From Equadaptatus sp045642025 (GTDB lineage Bacteria > Synergistota > Synergistia > Synergistales > Synergistaceae), in the NCBI GenBank assembly GCA_045642025.1, contig JAZUIB010000065.1, positions 1 to 26,069 on the forward strand: a stretch of 26,069 nucleotides of DNA, read 5' to 3'. The notes under the pieces are model-generated. The model saw nothing but the letters and a program-made list of their open reading frames with translations, was not told where the DNA came from and ran no database searches. This document shows positions 14,987-22,948 of the stretch, one piece after another. The translations under genes and the position numbers were made by a program. Numbering within the stretch: position 1 is the stretch's first letter; the number at the start of each line of letters is the position of its first letter.

Positions 14987-16414
14987 TTAACGTGTTTTGT
15001 AACCTGCGAATGCCGGTTTGCCGTCGTAGAATTTCTTGCCTTTGAGTTTCGTCTGGCTGTTGATGAGGTCTTTGACGCTCATGCCTTTTTCGAGCATTTC
15101 AAGCCATTTTTCACCCTTGGCTGAAAGAAGGACAGGATTGTCTTCTTTTTTGAGAAGGAGTGAGTATGACGTCGGCATGCAGACTGCGCCGGCTTCTCTG
15201 CGGCCCTGGAGGCAGTAACGCGTGTCGCCCATTGCCCATGCTTTTTTGGCATCGATTCCGTTTTTGTTCTGCCAGACAGCGATTGCTGAGAGGATACCAG
15301 CGTCGTCTTTACGTCCGCGGTTCATGATAAGAACAACTTTCATATCTTTGTATTCTGTGCAGAAGTTGAAGTCGCCCTGTGAGTCCATGGCTCCGAAGAT
15401 CGGGCCGCGGCCTTTGTATTTCGGGCGGATGCATTTGTCGATTGTGAGTGATTTGCCTATGCCCTGTGTCTGTGCGTGGAGGTCATAGTCATATTCCCAT
15501 GTGATTTTGCCGTTTTTGATTTTGTTGGTCATAGCGACGATGCCGTCTACACCTTTAAGACCAAATACGGTGGGGACTGCTTTGATAGGATCGAGGTGTG
15601 ATGCTGAGTTGATCCACATATCGATTCCGTTTGCGTCGAGAGCTGCGATGAGTTCTTTGAGTTCTGCTGTTACGCCGACGCCTTTGTTGAATTTGATTTT
15701 AAGCTGACCGCATTCTGACGGATAGCCTGCCGGTGATGTCCAGGTGATTTTGTCCCAGAATTCTGCCGGTTTGTTGCCGTAGAATTTGTGTGATTCTGCT
15801 GCAAGGTCCTGCGTCTGTTTCGGTGTCATGCCTGCGAACCAATATGTGATCCAAGGATAACCGACTGCTGCATCGAAGTAGTCGCAGATTGCGTCATACA
15901 TCCAGCGTGCTTTTGCTGCAAATTCTTTCCAGTCGTCTGTCGCCATCCATTTGGCCATGTTCTTTTCCTGTGAACGGTCTGCTTTTACCCAGCCTTTTGC
16001 GTAAAGTTTCGCGTAGGCTTTGCAAACGTCGTTGGCAGCTTTGCGGACTGTGAGGTTGCCCCAGTCTTCGCCCATTGGTTCGTCAATGTTGGGGATACCG
16101 GCTGTGAGGACTTTGAACATATCCTGCGGCTTAATTGCAAAGCGGAGGTGTTCGAGCTGGTAGATTGCGAGCTGTTCTTCAACGTCGAGAACTGTGATTG
16201 AGTTGTCGCAGTCAAATACTGCGTACGGTTTGCAGTTCTTGTTGTAGTTCGGTGACGTTTTGCCGTATGCTTCGAACATCTGGTTGATTGCTTTCTTTGT
16301 GTTCGGTTCCCAATACGGGCTCTTGAGGTAGGTGATCTGTGCTGCTGATGCTACGCATGCGAAAACCATGACGAGAGCCATAGCAGCGATTGCGAGTTTT
16401 GTGAACTTCTTCAC
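14987..16414 (-). CDS. secreted HAD-superfamily phosphatase
   Basis: This 475-residue exported protein has a basic start MKKFTK, a hydrophobic core 7-19 and a likely cleavage after ASA at 22-24. An alternative is a poor lipobox ending at Cys20. HAD motif I is AVFDCDNSIT with D68 and D70, and Ser72 where Thr is common. Motif II is probably WINSAS around Ser270, and the acidic motif is FGAMDSQGD with D344 and D348. The large insert between motifs I and II is a helical cap rich in Trp and Tyr. Phosphorylcholine-phosphatase-like and class B/C acid-phosphatase-like enzymes are the nearest idea (inference). GTG 16414 follows GGGGG by 8 nt. It is monocistronic with its own promoter and strong terminator; AAC, ATC and GGC codons dominate a sampled stretch, as in well-expressed genes. 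Confidence 0.85.
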   Translation of the reverse strand: MKKFTKLAIAAMALVMVFACVASAAQITYLKSPYWEPNTKKAINQMFEAYGKTSPNYNKNCKPYAVFDCDNSITVLDVEEQLAIYQLEHLRFAIKPQDMFKVLTAGIPNIDEPMGEDWGNLTVRKAANDVCKAYAKLYAKGWVKADRSQEKNMAKWMATDDWKEFAAKARWMYDAICDYFDAAVGYPWITYWFAGMTPKQTQDLAAESHKFYGNKPAEFWDKITWTSPAGYPSECGQLKIKFNKGVGVTAELKELIAALDANGIDMWINSASHLDPIKAVPTVFGLKGVDGIVAMTNKIKNGKITWEYDYDLHAQTQGIGKSLTIDKCIRPKYKGRGPIFGAMDSQGDFNFCTEYKDMKVVLIMNRGRKDDAGILSAIAVWQNKNGIDAKKAWAMGDTRYCLQGRREAGAVCMPTSYSLLLKKEDNPVLLSAKGEKWLEMLEKGMSVKDLINSQTKLKGKKFYDGKPAFAGYKTR

Positions 16415-16462
16415 GTGTAAAACCCCCTATGGATTTGTGATTTGGTGTTGCCAGTAAGAATA

Positions 16463-16491
16463 ATTATGCAATGTATTTTCATTTTTTGCAA
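16463..16491 (-). promoter_or_regulatory. promoter of the secreted phosphatase
   Basis: On the minus strand TTGCAA (16486-16491), a 17-nt spacer and CATAAT (16463-16468) lie within an AT-rich stretch. The leader would be about 40 nt. Confidence 0.75.
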
Positions 16492-16553
16492 GCACAATTT
16501 TCAAATTTTTCAATTTTTTGTATTTAAGTATTTTAAAAGATTAACTCATAAAT

Positions 16554-16580
16554 AAAAAATCCGGAGATACTCCGGATTTT
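16554..16580 (-). terminator. intrinsic terminator after tRNA-Asn
   Basis: AAATCCGGAG and CTCCGGATTT form a 10-bp stem with a 3-nt loop (16557-16579). On the minus strand it is followed by T6. It lies 7 nt past the tRNA 3' end. Confidence 0.9.
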
Positions 16581-16586
16581 AATTGC

Positions 16587-16663
16587 TGGCTCCCCAGACT
16601 GGACTCGAACCAGTAACACCCTGATTAACAGTCAGGTACTCTGCCGATTGAGCTACTGAGGAA
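16587..16663 (-). tRNA. tRNA-Asn(GTT)
   Basis: This is a 77-nt tRNA including an encoded CCA. The acceptor TTCCTCA pairs with TGGGGAG. The anticodon arm is CCTGA-CTGTTAA-TCAGG, giving anticodon GTT. The T-arm is ACTGG-TTCGAGT-CCAGT. Confidence 0.97.
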
Positions 16664-16690
16664 TAACAGGTCGCTTTTGCAACGAAGAGA

Positions 16691-16718
16691 ATTATATCAC
16701 CATATATCAATTTGGCAA
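16691..16718 (-). promoter_or_regulatory. promoter of tRNA-Asn
   Basis: On the minus strand TTGCCA (16713-16718), a 16-nt spacer and TATAAT (16691-16696) place the start about 20 nt before the tRNA. It lies between the DUF1667 gene and the tRNA; no terminator separates them, so readthrough is also possible. Confidence 0.82.
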
Positions 16719-16738
16719 TAGGTTTTTTGAAAAAATAT

Positions 16739-17125
16739 TTAAAATTCTGTCCGCAGGCAGCTCTGTGCTGTTTCCTCTCTTGTGACTATTACGTTTACTC
16801 CAGTATCAGCAGCATTTTTAAGTATCACATCGCCGATATGTACAGGGGCACAGACTTCAATTTCTTTCAGCGCACGGATGCAGTCAAAGATTTTATCCTT
16901 CGGTATGTCTGTCTCTGTTTTTACCGATACAACAGCGTCTTTGCCGCCCTTCAGCCGCACAAGAGAGGTTAGTGTTCTTGTTGGTGAAGTAACCTCCTTG
17001 CGTGCGTAAACATCGCCGCGCGGGCATGTATTTCCCGCAACGGAAATTATTTTCCCGCAGTCAAGTCCCACAGTAATTTCGCAACCCATCGGGCAGCCAA
17101 TGCAGGTTAATTTTTTCTGTTCCAT
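16739..17125 (-). CDS. DUF1667 cysteine-rich redox protein
   Basis: This 128-residue protein starts with Cys8-x2-Cys11-x3-Cys15 (CIGCPMGC), has a further Cys23, and Cys34 in GNTCPRG. The pattern resembles the Fe-S-binding N-terminus of molybdopterin oxidoreductases. The remainder is a small alpha/beta domain (VRLKGGKDAVVSVKT, PVHIGDVI). DUF1667 proteins are usually encoded directly after GlpA- and GlpB-like flavoproteins, as here, and probably act as an electron-transfer or small-subunit partner (inference). The ATG overlaps the preceding stop by one base (TAATG) with GAGGAGG upstream, so translation is coupled. Confidence 0.93.
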   Translation of the reverse strand: MEQKKLTCIGCPMGCEITVGLDCGKIISVAGNTCPRGDVYARKEVTSPTRTLTSLVRLKGGKDAVVSVKTETDIPKDKIFDCIRALKEIEVCAPVHIGDVILKNAADTGVNVIVTREETAQSCLRTEF

Positions 17126-18393
17126 TACTGTGCCTCCTCGATTTTCAGCACGATTTCTTTAACCTCCGGATGTTTTTCAAACTGCTCGCACGTTATTACC
17201 GCCTGTTCCATTTCCCCGGGTGTCATTATCTGTTTTTTTCTGCGAAGCAGCAACTCTCCGTCAAGGTAAACGGCAAGCGCGCAGTTTTTGTACACGTTTG
17301 CTGTGCGAAAGCGTATTGTTACGCTGCCCTGTACTTTTTCAGAACGGACGACCGACGGCACCGTATAATGTATTCCGTTTTGTGCCGTAACTTTAATTTC
17401 TCGATTTTCTTTCATATTATATGCGCTGCCTTTGACATAGTCAGCCGCGTTTTTCCCTGCCTTCGAGGCTTCTTCTGATACAAAATCGACAAGATCGTGA
17501 ACGTGAAGCACATTGCCGCAGGCAAAAACGCCTGATACTGACGTTTCAAAACTCTCATTGACAAAAGCGCCGTTTGTAAATGGGTTGATTTCAACTCCCA
17601 AATTGTGAGACAATTCATTCTCAGGAATAAGCCCGCAGGAAAGCAGAAGCGTGTCGCAGCTGTAAAATTCCTCCGTTCCCTCAACAGGTCTGCCTTTTTC
17701 GTCAACACGCGCGATTGTCACGCCCTCCACGCGCTCCTCTCCCTTAATGTCAACGACAGTGTGGCTTAATTTCAGTGGTATTCCGTAGTCGTCAAGGCAC
17801 TGGACTATATTGCGTTTCAGACCGCCGGAGTAGGGCATAAGTTCCGCGACAAGTTTTACCTTTGCGCCTTCAAGCGTAAGACGGCGTGCCATAATCAAGC
17901 CGATGTCTCCTGAGCCTAAAATTACAATCTCTCTGCCCGGCATAAAGCCTTCCATATTAACAAGGCGCTGTGCCGTGCCTGCGCTGTAAATTCCTGCCGG
18001 ACGATACCCAGGGATATTCAGCGCGCCTCTCGGTCTTTCGCGGCAGCCCATTGCAAGTATCACGGCCTTCGGAGTGATAGTAAAAAGTCCGTCTGCCCTG
18101 TTCATTGCTGTAATAGTCTTATCCTTTGAAATTTCCAGCGTCATTGTGCCGAGTTTACAGTCAATTCCAAGCTCTGCGGCACGTTTAATATACCGCTGCG
18201 CATATTCCGGACCTGTGAGTTCTTCCTTAAAAGTGTGAAGTCCGAAGCCGTTGTGTATACATTGATTGAGAATACCGCCAAGTCTGTCGTCACGTTCAAG
18301 AATAAGAGGCTCCGTGCCGTTTTCCTTTGCTGATATTGCTGCGGACAGCCCCGCAGGGCCTCCGCCTATTATTGCTATGTCATAATTTTTCAT
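17125..18393 (-). CDS. GlpB-like FAD/NAD-dependent oxidoreductase
   Basis: This 422-residue two-dinucleotide-fold flavoprotein has the FAD loop IIGGGPAGLSAA near 8-19, the ATG-like strand AVILAMGCRERPRG near 110, the NAD(P) loop IVILGSGDIG near 155, and the closing FAD motif VSGVFACGNVLHVHDLVD. About 100 C-terminal residues form a separate beta-rich domain. This architecture goes with GlpA-like dehydrogenases as the partner that passes electrons onward. The ATG at 18393 is chosen because AGGTGA precedes it by 5 nt; the in-frame GTG 18402 abuts the upstream stop. Operon position second of the three redox genes. The substrate is not readable. Confidence 0.9.
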   Translation of the reverse strand: MKNYDIAIIGGGPAGLSAAISAKENGTEPLILERDDRLGGILNQCIHNGFGLHTFKEELTGPEYAQRYIKRAAELGIDCKLGTMTLEISKDKTITAMNRADGLFTITPKAVILAMGCRERPRGALNIPGYRPAGIYSAGTAQRLVNMEGFMPGREIVILGSGDIGLIMARRLTLEGAKVKLVAELMPYSGGLKRNIVQCLDDYGIPLKLSHTVVDIKGEERVEGVTIARVDEKGRPVEGTEEFYSCDTLLLSCGLIPENELSHNLGVEINPFTNGAFVNESFETSVSGVFACGNVLHVHDLVDFVSEEASKAGKNAADYVKGSAYNMKENREIKVTAQNGIHYTVPSVVRSEKVQGSVTIRFRTANVYKNCALAVYLDGELLLRRKKQIMTPGEMEQAVITCEQFEKHPEVKEIVLKIEEAQ

Positions 18394-18402
18394 TGCGGTC
18401 AC

Positions 18403-19839
18403 CTAAAGTGTCTCCTTGATAGTGCCGGAAATAAGCCTTGATTTTCCGCCGTTTTTGGTAATTTCAGCTATATTTGCGCCAAGCTCGCGCGCAAGAAGCT
18501 CCATGACACGCTGCGTGCAAAACCCTGCTTGACAGCGTCCCATGCCGGCGCGCGTTCGCTTTTTGACGCCGTCAAGAGTTGTTGCGCCGAGCGGTCGGTG
18601 AATTGCGTCAAGAATTTCACCCTCAGTCACAGTTTCGCAGCGGCAGACAATACGTCCGTACGCCGGCTCATTTTTAATCAGCTCGGCGCGTTCTTCATTT
18701 GTCATACCTTTGAAATAAGGCGTACCTTTCCTTATCCCGCAGAAATTCGGATTTTCCTCGAGTGTCAGCATTGTTTTCAAAATTTCAGCAACCATTTCGC
18801 CTATAGCCGCGCAGCTTGTGAGCCCTGGAGATTCTATAGCCGCGCAGTCTATGAAACCCTTGGCATCTTCAACTTCGCCGATAATGAACTCATGGTCTTC
18901 GTGATGCGCGCGAAGCCCCGCAAAAGAGGTTATAACCTTGCGCATCGGAAGATTTTTGACATACATTCCGGATTTTTCAATTACAGAATCAAGACCCTCA
19001 CGCGTCGTGTTTATGCCCTCCTTGTCATTCACGTCAATTGCTGTGGGACCCACTATGAGATTGCCGTGAACAGTGGGGGAGACAAGAATACCCTTGCCGA
19101 ATTTGCCCGGCAGCGGAAAAATTGTGTGAGATACGTGGTCTCCAGCCTCATTGTCAAGCAGGCAGTAGTCCCCTCTGCGCGGCGTAATTTTGATTTTGCG
19201 GGCACTCACCATATTGTGAACTTCATCAGCGTACACCCCTGCAGCGTTGACTACATACTTTGCCTCAAAATCGCCCTTAGTCGTGTGAATGACGAAGAAA
19301 CCGTCCTTTTTGTCTATTGCGGTTACAGCACTGTCAAAACGAAAATCAACACCGTTTGTGTAAGCGTTTTCAGCCATGGCGATATTGAGCATAAACGGGT
19401 CAATTATTCCGGCAGACGGCGCGTAAAGCGCGGCGCAGGCATTGTCGGAAATATTCGGCTCAAGCGCGCGAAGCTCATCGCGGCTGATAATTTTCAGCCC
19501 CTTTACACCATTTTTCAGGCCTCTTTCATAAAGCACACGGAGCTTTGGAACATCCTCCGCGTCAAGGCAGACAACGAGCGAACCGCACTGACGCGCGGGA
19601 ATATCCAGTTCGCGCGAAAGCTGCCACAGCAATTCATTGCCCCTGACATTCAGCCGTGCCATAAGAGAGCCATTTGCCGCATCATAACCGGCGTGAACTA
19701 TGCCGCTGTTTGCCTTTGACGTTCCGCAGTTTACATCAGAGCAGCGTTCAAGCACGCATGCTTTGACTCTGTACTTTGACAACTCCCTTGCTGCAGCGCA
19801 GCCGGAAACTCCTGCTCCTATTACTATAACGTCATACAT
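18403..19839 (-). CDS. GlpA-like FAD-dependent dehydrogenase with BFD-type [2Fe-2S] domain
   Basis: This 478-residue protein has the FAD loop VIVIGAGVSGCAAAREL at 4-20, and GTSKANSGIVHAGYD near 40-54 as in glycerol-3-phosphate and L-2-hydroxyglutarate oxidoreductases. A DAO fold runs to about 380 (SFAGLRAH, ESPGLTSCAAIGEMVAE). The C-terminal BFD-like domain has Cys399-x-Cys401 and Cys436-x4-Cys441. The family oxidises glycerol-3-phosphate or a related 2-hydroxyacid; there is no GlpC, GlpK or GlpF gene beside it to fix the substrate. The ATG at 19839 follows AGGTG by 6 nt; the gap from the channel gene stop is 9 nt. Confidence 0.9.
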   Translation of the reverse strand: MYDVIVIGAGVSGCAAARELSKYRVKACVLERCSDVNCGTSKANSGIVHAGYDAANGSLMARLNVRGNELLWQLSRELDIPARQCGSLVVCLDAEDVPKLRVLYERGLKNGVKGLKIISRDELRALEPNISDNACAALYAPSAGIIDPFMLNIAMAENAYTNGVDFRFDSAVTAIDKKDGFFVIHTTKGDFEAKYVVNAAGVYADEVHNMVSARKIKITPRRGDYCLLDNEAGDHVSHTIFPLPGKFGKGILVSPTVHGNLIVGPTAIDVNDKEGINTTREGLDSVIEKSGMYVKNLPMRKVITSFAGLRAHHEDHEFIIGEVEDAKGFIDCAAIESPGLTSCAAIGEMVAEILKTMLTLEENPNFCGIRKGTPYFKGMTNEERAELIKNEPAYGRIVCRCETVTEGEILDAIHRPLGATTLDGVKKRTRAGMGRCQAGFCTQRVMELLARELGANIAEITKNGGKSRLISGTIKETL

Positions 19840-19848
19840 CTGCCGCAC

Positions 19849-22026
19849 CTACTTCTGTTCGCTGATGATATGAACATCTCTTTGCGGGAAGGCAATTACA
19901 ATATCGTTTGCGCGGTAAGCTTCAGTGATATCATTCATAATATCGCTCTTGATCACCACTTGATTGCGCTCAACTATATTTGCAAAGAACTGAACCTTGA
20001 CAACGATGGCACTGTCGTCAAAACTGTCGCACACAACTCTGTAATAAGGACGCTTCTGAACGAGAGAGTTTTTCTCAAGCACATTTTCAGTAACAGTACG
20101 CAGCTTCTTGAGGTCGGTATCGTAAGCTACACCTATGTCAATAGACAGACGGACATTTGGATTTTCAAGCGTGAGATTGACAAATTCCTGATCAAAAAAC
20201 TTGCTGTTCGGAACAATTAAATCCTTGCTGTCCTCCATCAAAAGCACCGTATCATACAGAGAAAGCTCCTTGACCACGCCGTACTGTCCGTTTAGCAGTA
20301 CATGGTCGCCGACATGAATGCGGTTTTTCATAAGAAGCGCAAGCCCGGCGAACAAATCGGCAATCATTTTCTGAGCGCCGAAGCCGAACGCGACCGCGAT
20401 AGCGCCTCCTGCAACAGCCAATGCCGTGTACGGAATACCGAGCTGAGCCATCGCAATCATAAAAGAGAACAAAATGCCGAGATATTTCACCAGCTTTGAG
20501 GCAAGCAGCGCGCTGTGAATAGAAAGCGAACTGTTGTGCCTGATAAAGCGCCTCACCATAAAAGCAATGTATGAAGAAATCAGATAGCAGATGATGAAAA
20601 TAATAATTGCTGTGAAAATTTTGCCGAAAGTAACAGGATAATCCTCAACGTAGAACAATTCATAATCGCGGATATTGACAAAAATTCCGGATACTTTATC
20701 AGTGAAATTCAGCTTGCTGTCCTTCGGCGCTGAGCCGTATATTCTGTCAATTTCCGATATCATGTTTGAGAACAGGTCATCCATCTGTATAAGCTGATAC
20801 AGATAATCGGCATATCTTGTGAGCCGAGATTTCAAATTAACCGACAACTCATCGTAAAGCTGTTTGTCAGAATCAACCGTATTCAGATTTTGGCTTTCAA
20901 AAAATGAGGCGGAGGTTTCAGCGGCATTGCTTGTTTTCTTAATTTCATTTATGCAGTACTCATAATCATTGTCGATTTTGACAGATATATCCTCGCAGAT
21001 TTTCCGAGTATGCTCTACAAGTTCGCGGTCGCTGTTGTTTGCGATATTTTCCTTGGCAAGTTCCCACACAGAGCGCAGAGTAACCCAATAATCAGACAGA
21101 TTGATAAGCATGGCGATTTCATTTTCAATAAGATTCTGCTCGGTCGAATAACAGTATTTTGCCATAGGAGAAAGCATTTCATCGGTTGAAGTCAGTTTTT
21201 CTGCCAGCAGGTCATGCTTTTGACTAAGGACATTAATTCTGTTGTACTGTTTAGAAATAGACTGCTGCGCATAGTTCGTAAACCAGTCCGAATCATTGTC
21301 GTTGAGCTTGATGTTTTTTCGTACAGTATCCAGCATATCTTCAAGTGCTACTATGCGGCGCTCCAAGGCATTGACAGAATTTTGCCGGGACTCGACAGCT
21401 ATGTTTTTCAGGCGAAGCTTCTCAAAACAGACCTCATAACACGCCTTGACTACCTTCATGTTCCACTCGTTTTTGAGAATATCATCATCTGTGTCAAACT
21501 TATCAAGACACAGCCGGTAGCGCTTTTCCAGCGTAAATTTCTCCTGAGTCAGTCTCTCAATTTCCTTTTTTGTACGCGCGATAAATGCCTTGTGCAGCTC
21601 AAGCGTAGCCTTGGCGCGATATATAATGCCGGTTATCTGAGAATAAAAAGTAATGTCGTACGGCGGTTTCTGCGTGAGGAACTGACGTACTGTGTCATCG
21701 TCGATAATTGTGGCATCGTCGGTTAAATCAGCTTTGTTATAATAATGCTGACTGGAATAAAGAGAAACCGCACTGTGCAGAGCCAGTTCATAATCGATAA
21801 CCTCACGCCGCGGAACGCCGTTCTGCTTAGCAATGGCATCCTCATAAGACAGAGTCTTCGCATATTCCTGCCTGAGCTCCTCTGCGCGGTCAAGCGGAGT
21901 CTTCTGATAGCCCTCAAGCGTCTTAATAAATTCTGCAAAAGATTCCGCAAACGCCGGCGTAAGACACGCAGCGGCAATGCTTAATGCAAAGACAAAAACA
22001 TATAACCCCTTCAGGAAACGCTTCAT
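19849..22026 (-). CDS. large MscS-family mechanosensitive channel
   Basis: This 725-residue protein has a signal peptide at 1-27 (cleavage after AFA). A long, mostly helical, charged extracytoplasmic domain covers ~28-460, with heptad-like stretches such as KKEIERLTQEKFTLEKRYR. Three membrane helices follow at ~466-492, ~508-530 and ~533-566. The last is the pore helix with VAGGAIAVAFGFGAQ, the Gly/Ala packing motif of MscS TM3. The MscS beta domain follows (GDHVLLNGQYGVVKELSLYDT, LIVPNSKFF), then the C-terminal alpha/beta vestibule. It opens under membrane tension to release osmolytes. The large N-terminal region recalls MscK/YnaI-like channels but is lineage-specific. GGAGGG precedes ATG 22026. 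It is first in the operon with the redox genes. Confidence 0.93.
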   Translation of the reverse strand: MKRFLKGLYVFVFALSIAAACLTPAFAESFAEFIKTLEGYQKTPLDRAEELRQEYAKTLSYEDAIAKQNGVPRREVIDYELALHSAVSLYSSQHYYNKADLTDDATIIDDDTVRQFLTQKPPYDITFYSQITGIIYRAKATLELHKAFIARTKKEIERLTQEKFTLEKRYRLCLDKFDTDDDILKNEWNMKVVKACYEVCFEKLRLKNIAVESRQNSVNALERRIVALEDMLDTVRKNIKLNDNDSDWFTNYAQQSISKQYNRINVLSQKHDLLAEKLTSTDEMLSPMAKYCYSTEQNLIENEIAMLINLSDYWVTLRSVWELAKENIANNSDRELVEHTRKICEDISVKIDNDYEYCINEIKKTSNAAETSASFFESQNLNTVDSDKQLYDELSVNLKSRLTRYADYLYQLIQMDDLFSNMISEIDRIYGSAPKDSKLNFTDKVSGIFVNIRDYELFYVEDYPVTFGKIFTAIIIFIICYLISSYIAFMVRRFIRHNSSLSIHSALLASKLVKYLGILFSFMIAMAQLGIPYTALAVAGGAIAVAFGFGAQKMIADLFAGLALLMKNRIHVGDHVLLNGQYGVVKELSLYDTVLLMEDSKDLIVPNSKFFDQEFVNLTLENPNVRLSIDIGVAYDTDLKKLRTVTENVLEKNSLVQKRPYYRVVCDSFDDSAIVVKVQFFANIVERNQVVIKSDIMNDITEAYRANDIVIAFPQRDVHIISEQK

Positions 22027-22071
22027 GGTGTACCCTCCAGTGAAAAAAAAGATGTTTGCTTTTCTGCATAC

Positions 22072-22100
22072 ATTATACTGTAATAAAAATAAGTAAACAA
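22072..22100 (-). promoter_or_regulatory. promoter of the channel-redox operon
   Basis: On the minus strand TTGTTT (22095-22100), a 17-nt spacer and a perfect TATAAT (22072-22077) place the start about 40 nt before the channel ATG. Confidence 0.75.
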
Positions 22101-22179
22101 TATTCAGATCACACTATTCTCCCTAAAGAAACACGCTCTAAAAACCTTTCAGCCGCCAAAAAACAAAACAAAAGCACGC

Positions 22180-22219
22180 AAAAACAGCCGGTTGGGGAAC
22201 ACCCCGCCGGCATTTTATT
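22180..22219. terminator. GC-rich hairpin, possible terminator
   Basis: GCCGG (22187-22191) pairs with CCGGC (22207-22211), and GGGG (22194-22197) with CCCC (22202-22205), around a 4-nt loop. On the minus strand T5 follows; on the plus strand ATTTTATTT follows. It would shield the channel promoter from minus-strand transcripts starting in the repeat region. Confidence 0.6.
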
Positions 22220-22452
22220 TAAGCTGTCAGTCGTTAGCTGTTAGCTTTCCAATATTCTTTTAATTCATTCAGCTAATAGTTAATGACTAAAAGCTGACCG
22301 CTAATCCCTATTTGCTGTCTGCCATAAGCCGTCAGCAAATGCTTCGCTTTTCATCTTCTGTTCCGCTGCTCGGCTAAATGCTCAGTGCTGTGTACTAAGT
22401 GCTAAGTGCCAGGTGCTAAGTGCTACGAAGTGCCGAGTGCTAAGTGCTAAAA
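22213..22452. repeat. scrambled short-word repeats (GCTGTTAGC / AAGTGCTAAGTGC)
   Basis: Two word families are repeated without a fixed period. AGCTGTCAG, GTTAGCTGTTAGC and AGCTAATAGTTAATGAC fill about 22213-22305. A run of AGTGCT, CTAAGTGCTAAGTGCC, GGTGCTAAGTGCT and GAGTGCTAAGTGCTAA fills 22382-22452. No gene or CRISPR-like spacing is visible. Such degenerate words suggest replication slippage in neutral spacer DNA, or a decayed structured element. Confidence 0.75.
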
Positions 22453-22640
22453 GCTCAAACCGCGGTTTGAAAAAATGTTTGTGTCTCTGACGAACCTACC
22501 CAATATACGAAGATGATACAGACTTGGGCAGCCCTTCTTCGCATAAGGTCCGGCTTCAACGAGACGGGCATCGTCACAAGGCGCATAAAGTTTTCCGGTT
22601 ACTGGTAGTTGATCCCCCGTAGGTTGGCTGTGGTTCACCG
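22447..22640 (-). ncRNA. possible IS200/IS605-type tnpB tail or omegaRNA relic
   Basis: On the minus strand a G+C-richer block encodes a 63-residue open frame beginning NHSQPTGDQLPVTGK and containing CDDARLVEAG, followed by a CCCAA/TTGGG hairpin (22499-22503 with 22524-22528) and GGGTAGGTTC. This order (degenerate protein tail, VEAG-like segment, final hairpin, GGGTAG tail) recalls the 3' ends of tnpB genes that overlap their guide RNA. No tnpB body lies upstream: an in-frame stop is about nine codons away and an inverted-repeat element follows. A 16-bp palindrome TCAAACCGCGGTTTGA is at 22455-22470. The identification is from memory of the family and remains tentative; another structured RNA is possible. 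Confidence 0.35.
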
Positions 22641-22672
22641 TTTTGAATTTACGCGAAGTTCAGAAACAGAGG

Positions 22673-22822
22673 TCTCCATATATAAATCTGCGGACAGGGT
22701 GCCAAATTTTGAAGGCTGCTGCAAAAATTTCTTCAAAAAAGATGAAAAAACATAAAAAACAGACAAAATTACAAGACACCCTTCAAAAAACAGTTGAGTT
22801 GTCGCAGATTTATATATGGAGA
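22673..22822. mobile_element. 150-bp MITE-like element with 20-bp perfect inverted ends
   Basis: TCTCCATATATAAATCTGCG at 22673-22692 is matched exactly by its reverse complement at 22803-22822. Inside the ends lie related words AGGGTGCC (22696-22703) and ACACCC (22785-22790), hinting at longer imperfect ends. The interior is A-rich with no convincing gene. The size and perfect ends suit a non-autonomous transposon; no clear target duplication is seen, and a large hairpin of another kind cannot be excluded. Confidence 0.5.
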
Positions 22823-22911
22823 ATATGAATAAAAACCGGAAAACACGGAAACGATGAATAACAATTTCAGAGAAAAAACGAGAAAAATGTGAAAAATAGA
22901 CAAAAAAATGT

Positions 22912-22938
22912 TTGACAGCAGCGATTATGAGATATAAT
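22912..22938 (+). promoter_or_regulatory. sigma70-type promoter of the autotransporter-like gene
   Basis: A perfect TTGACA (22912-22917) and a perfect TATAAT (22933-22938) are separated by 15 nt, shorter than the ideal 17. The expected start is near 22945, giving a leader of about 148 nt. Confidence 0.65.
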
Positions 22939-22948
22939 AACTGATAAG

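Noticed and set aside
18529..19719. 396-residue plus-strand open frame
   Set aside because: It lies wholly antisense to the GlpA-like gene, has a non-descript composition and no ribosome site; it is a codon-bias shadow.
22382..22452. Possible CRISPR array from repeated AAGTGC words
   Set aside because: Words are 6-13 nt, degenerate, without equal spacers, and no cas gene is present; the RecB-like nucleases at the left belong to AddAB.
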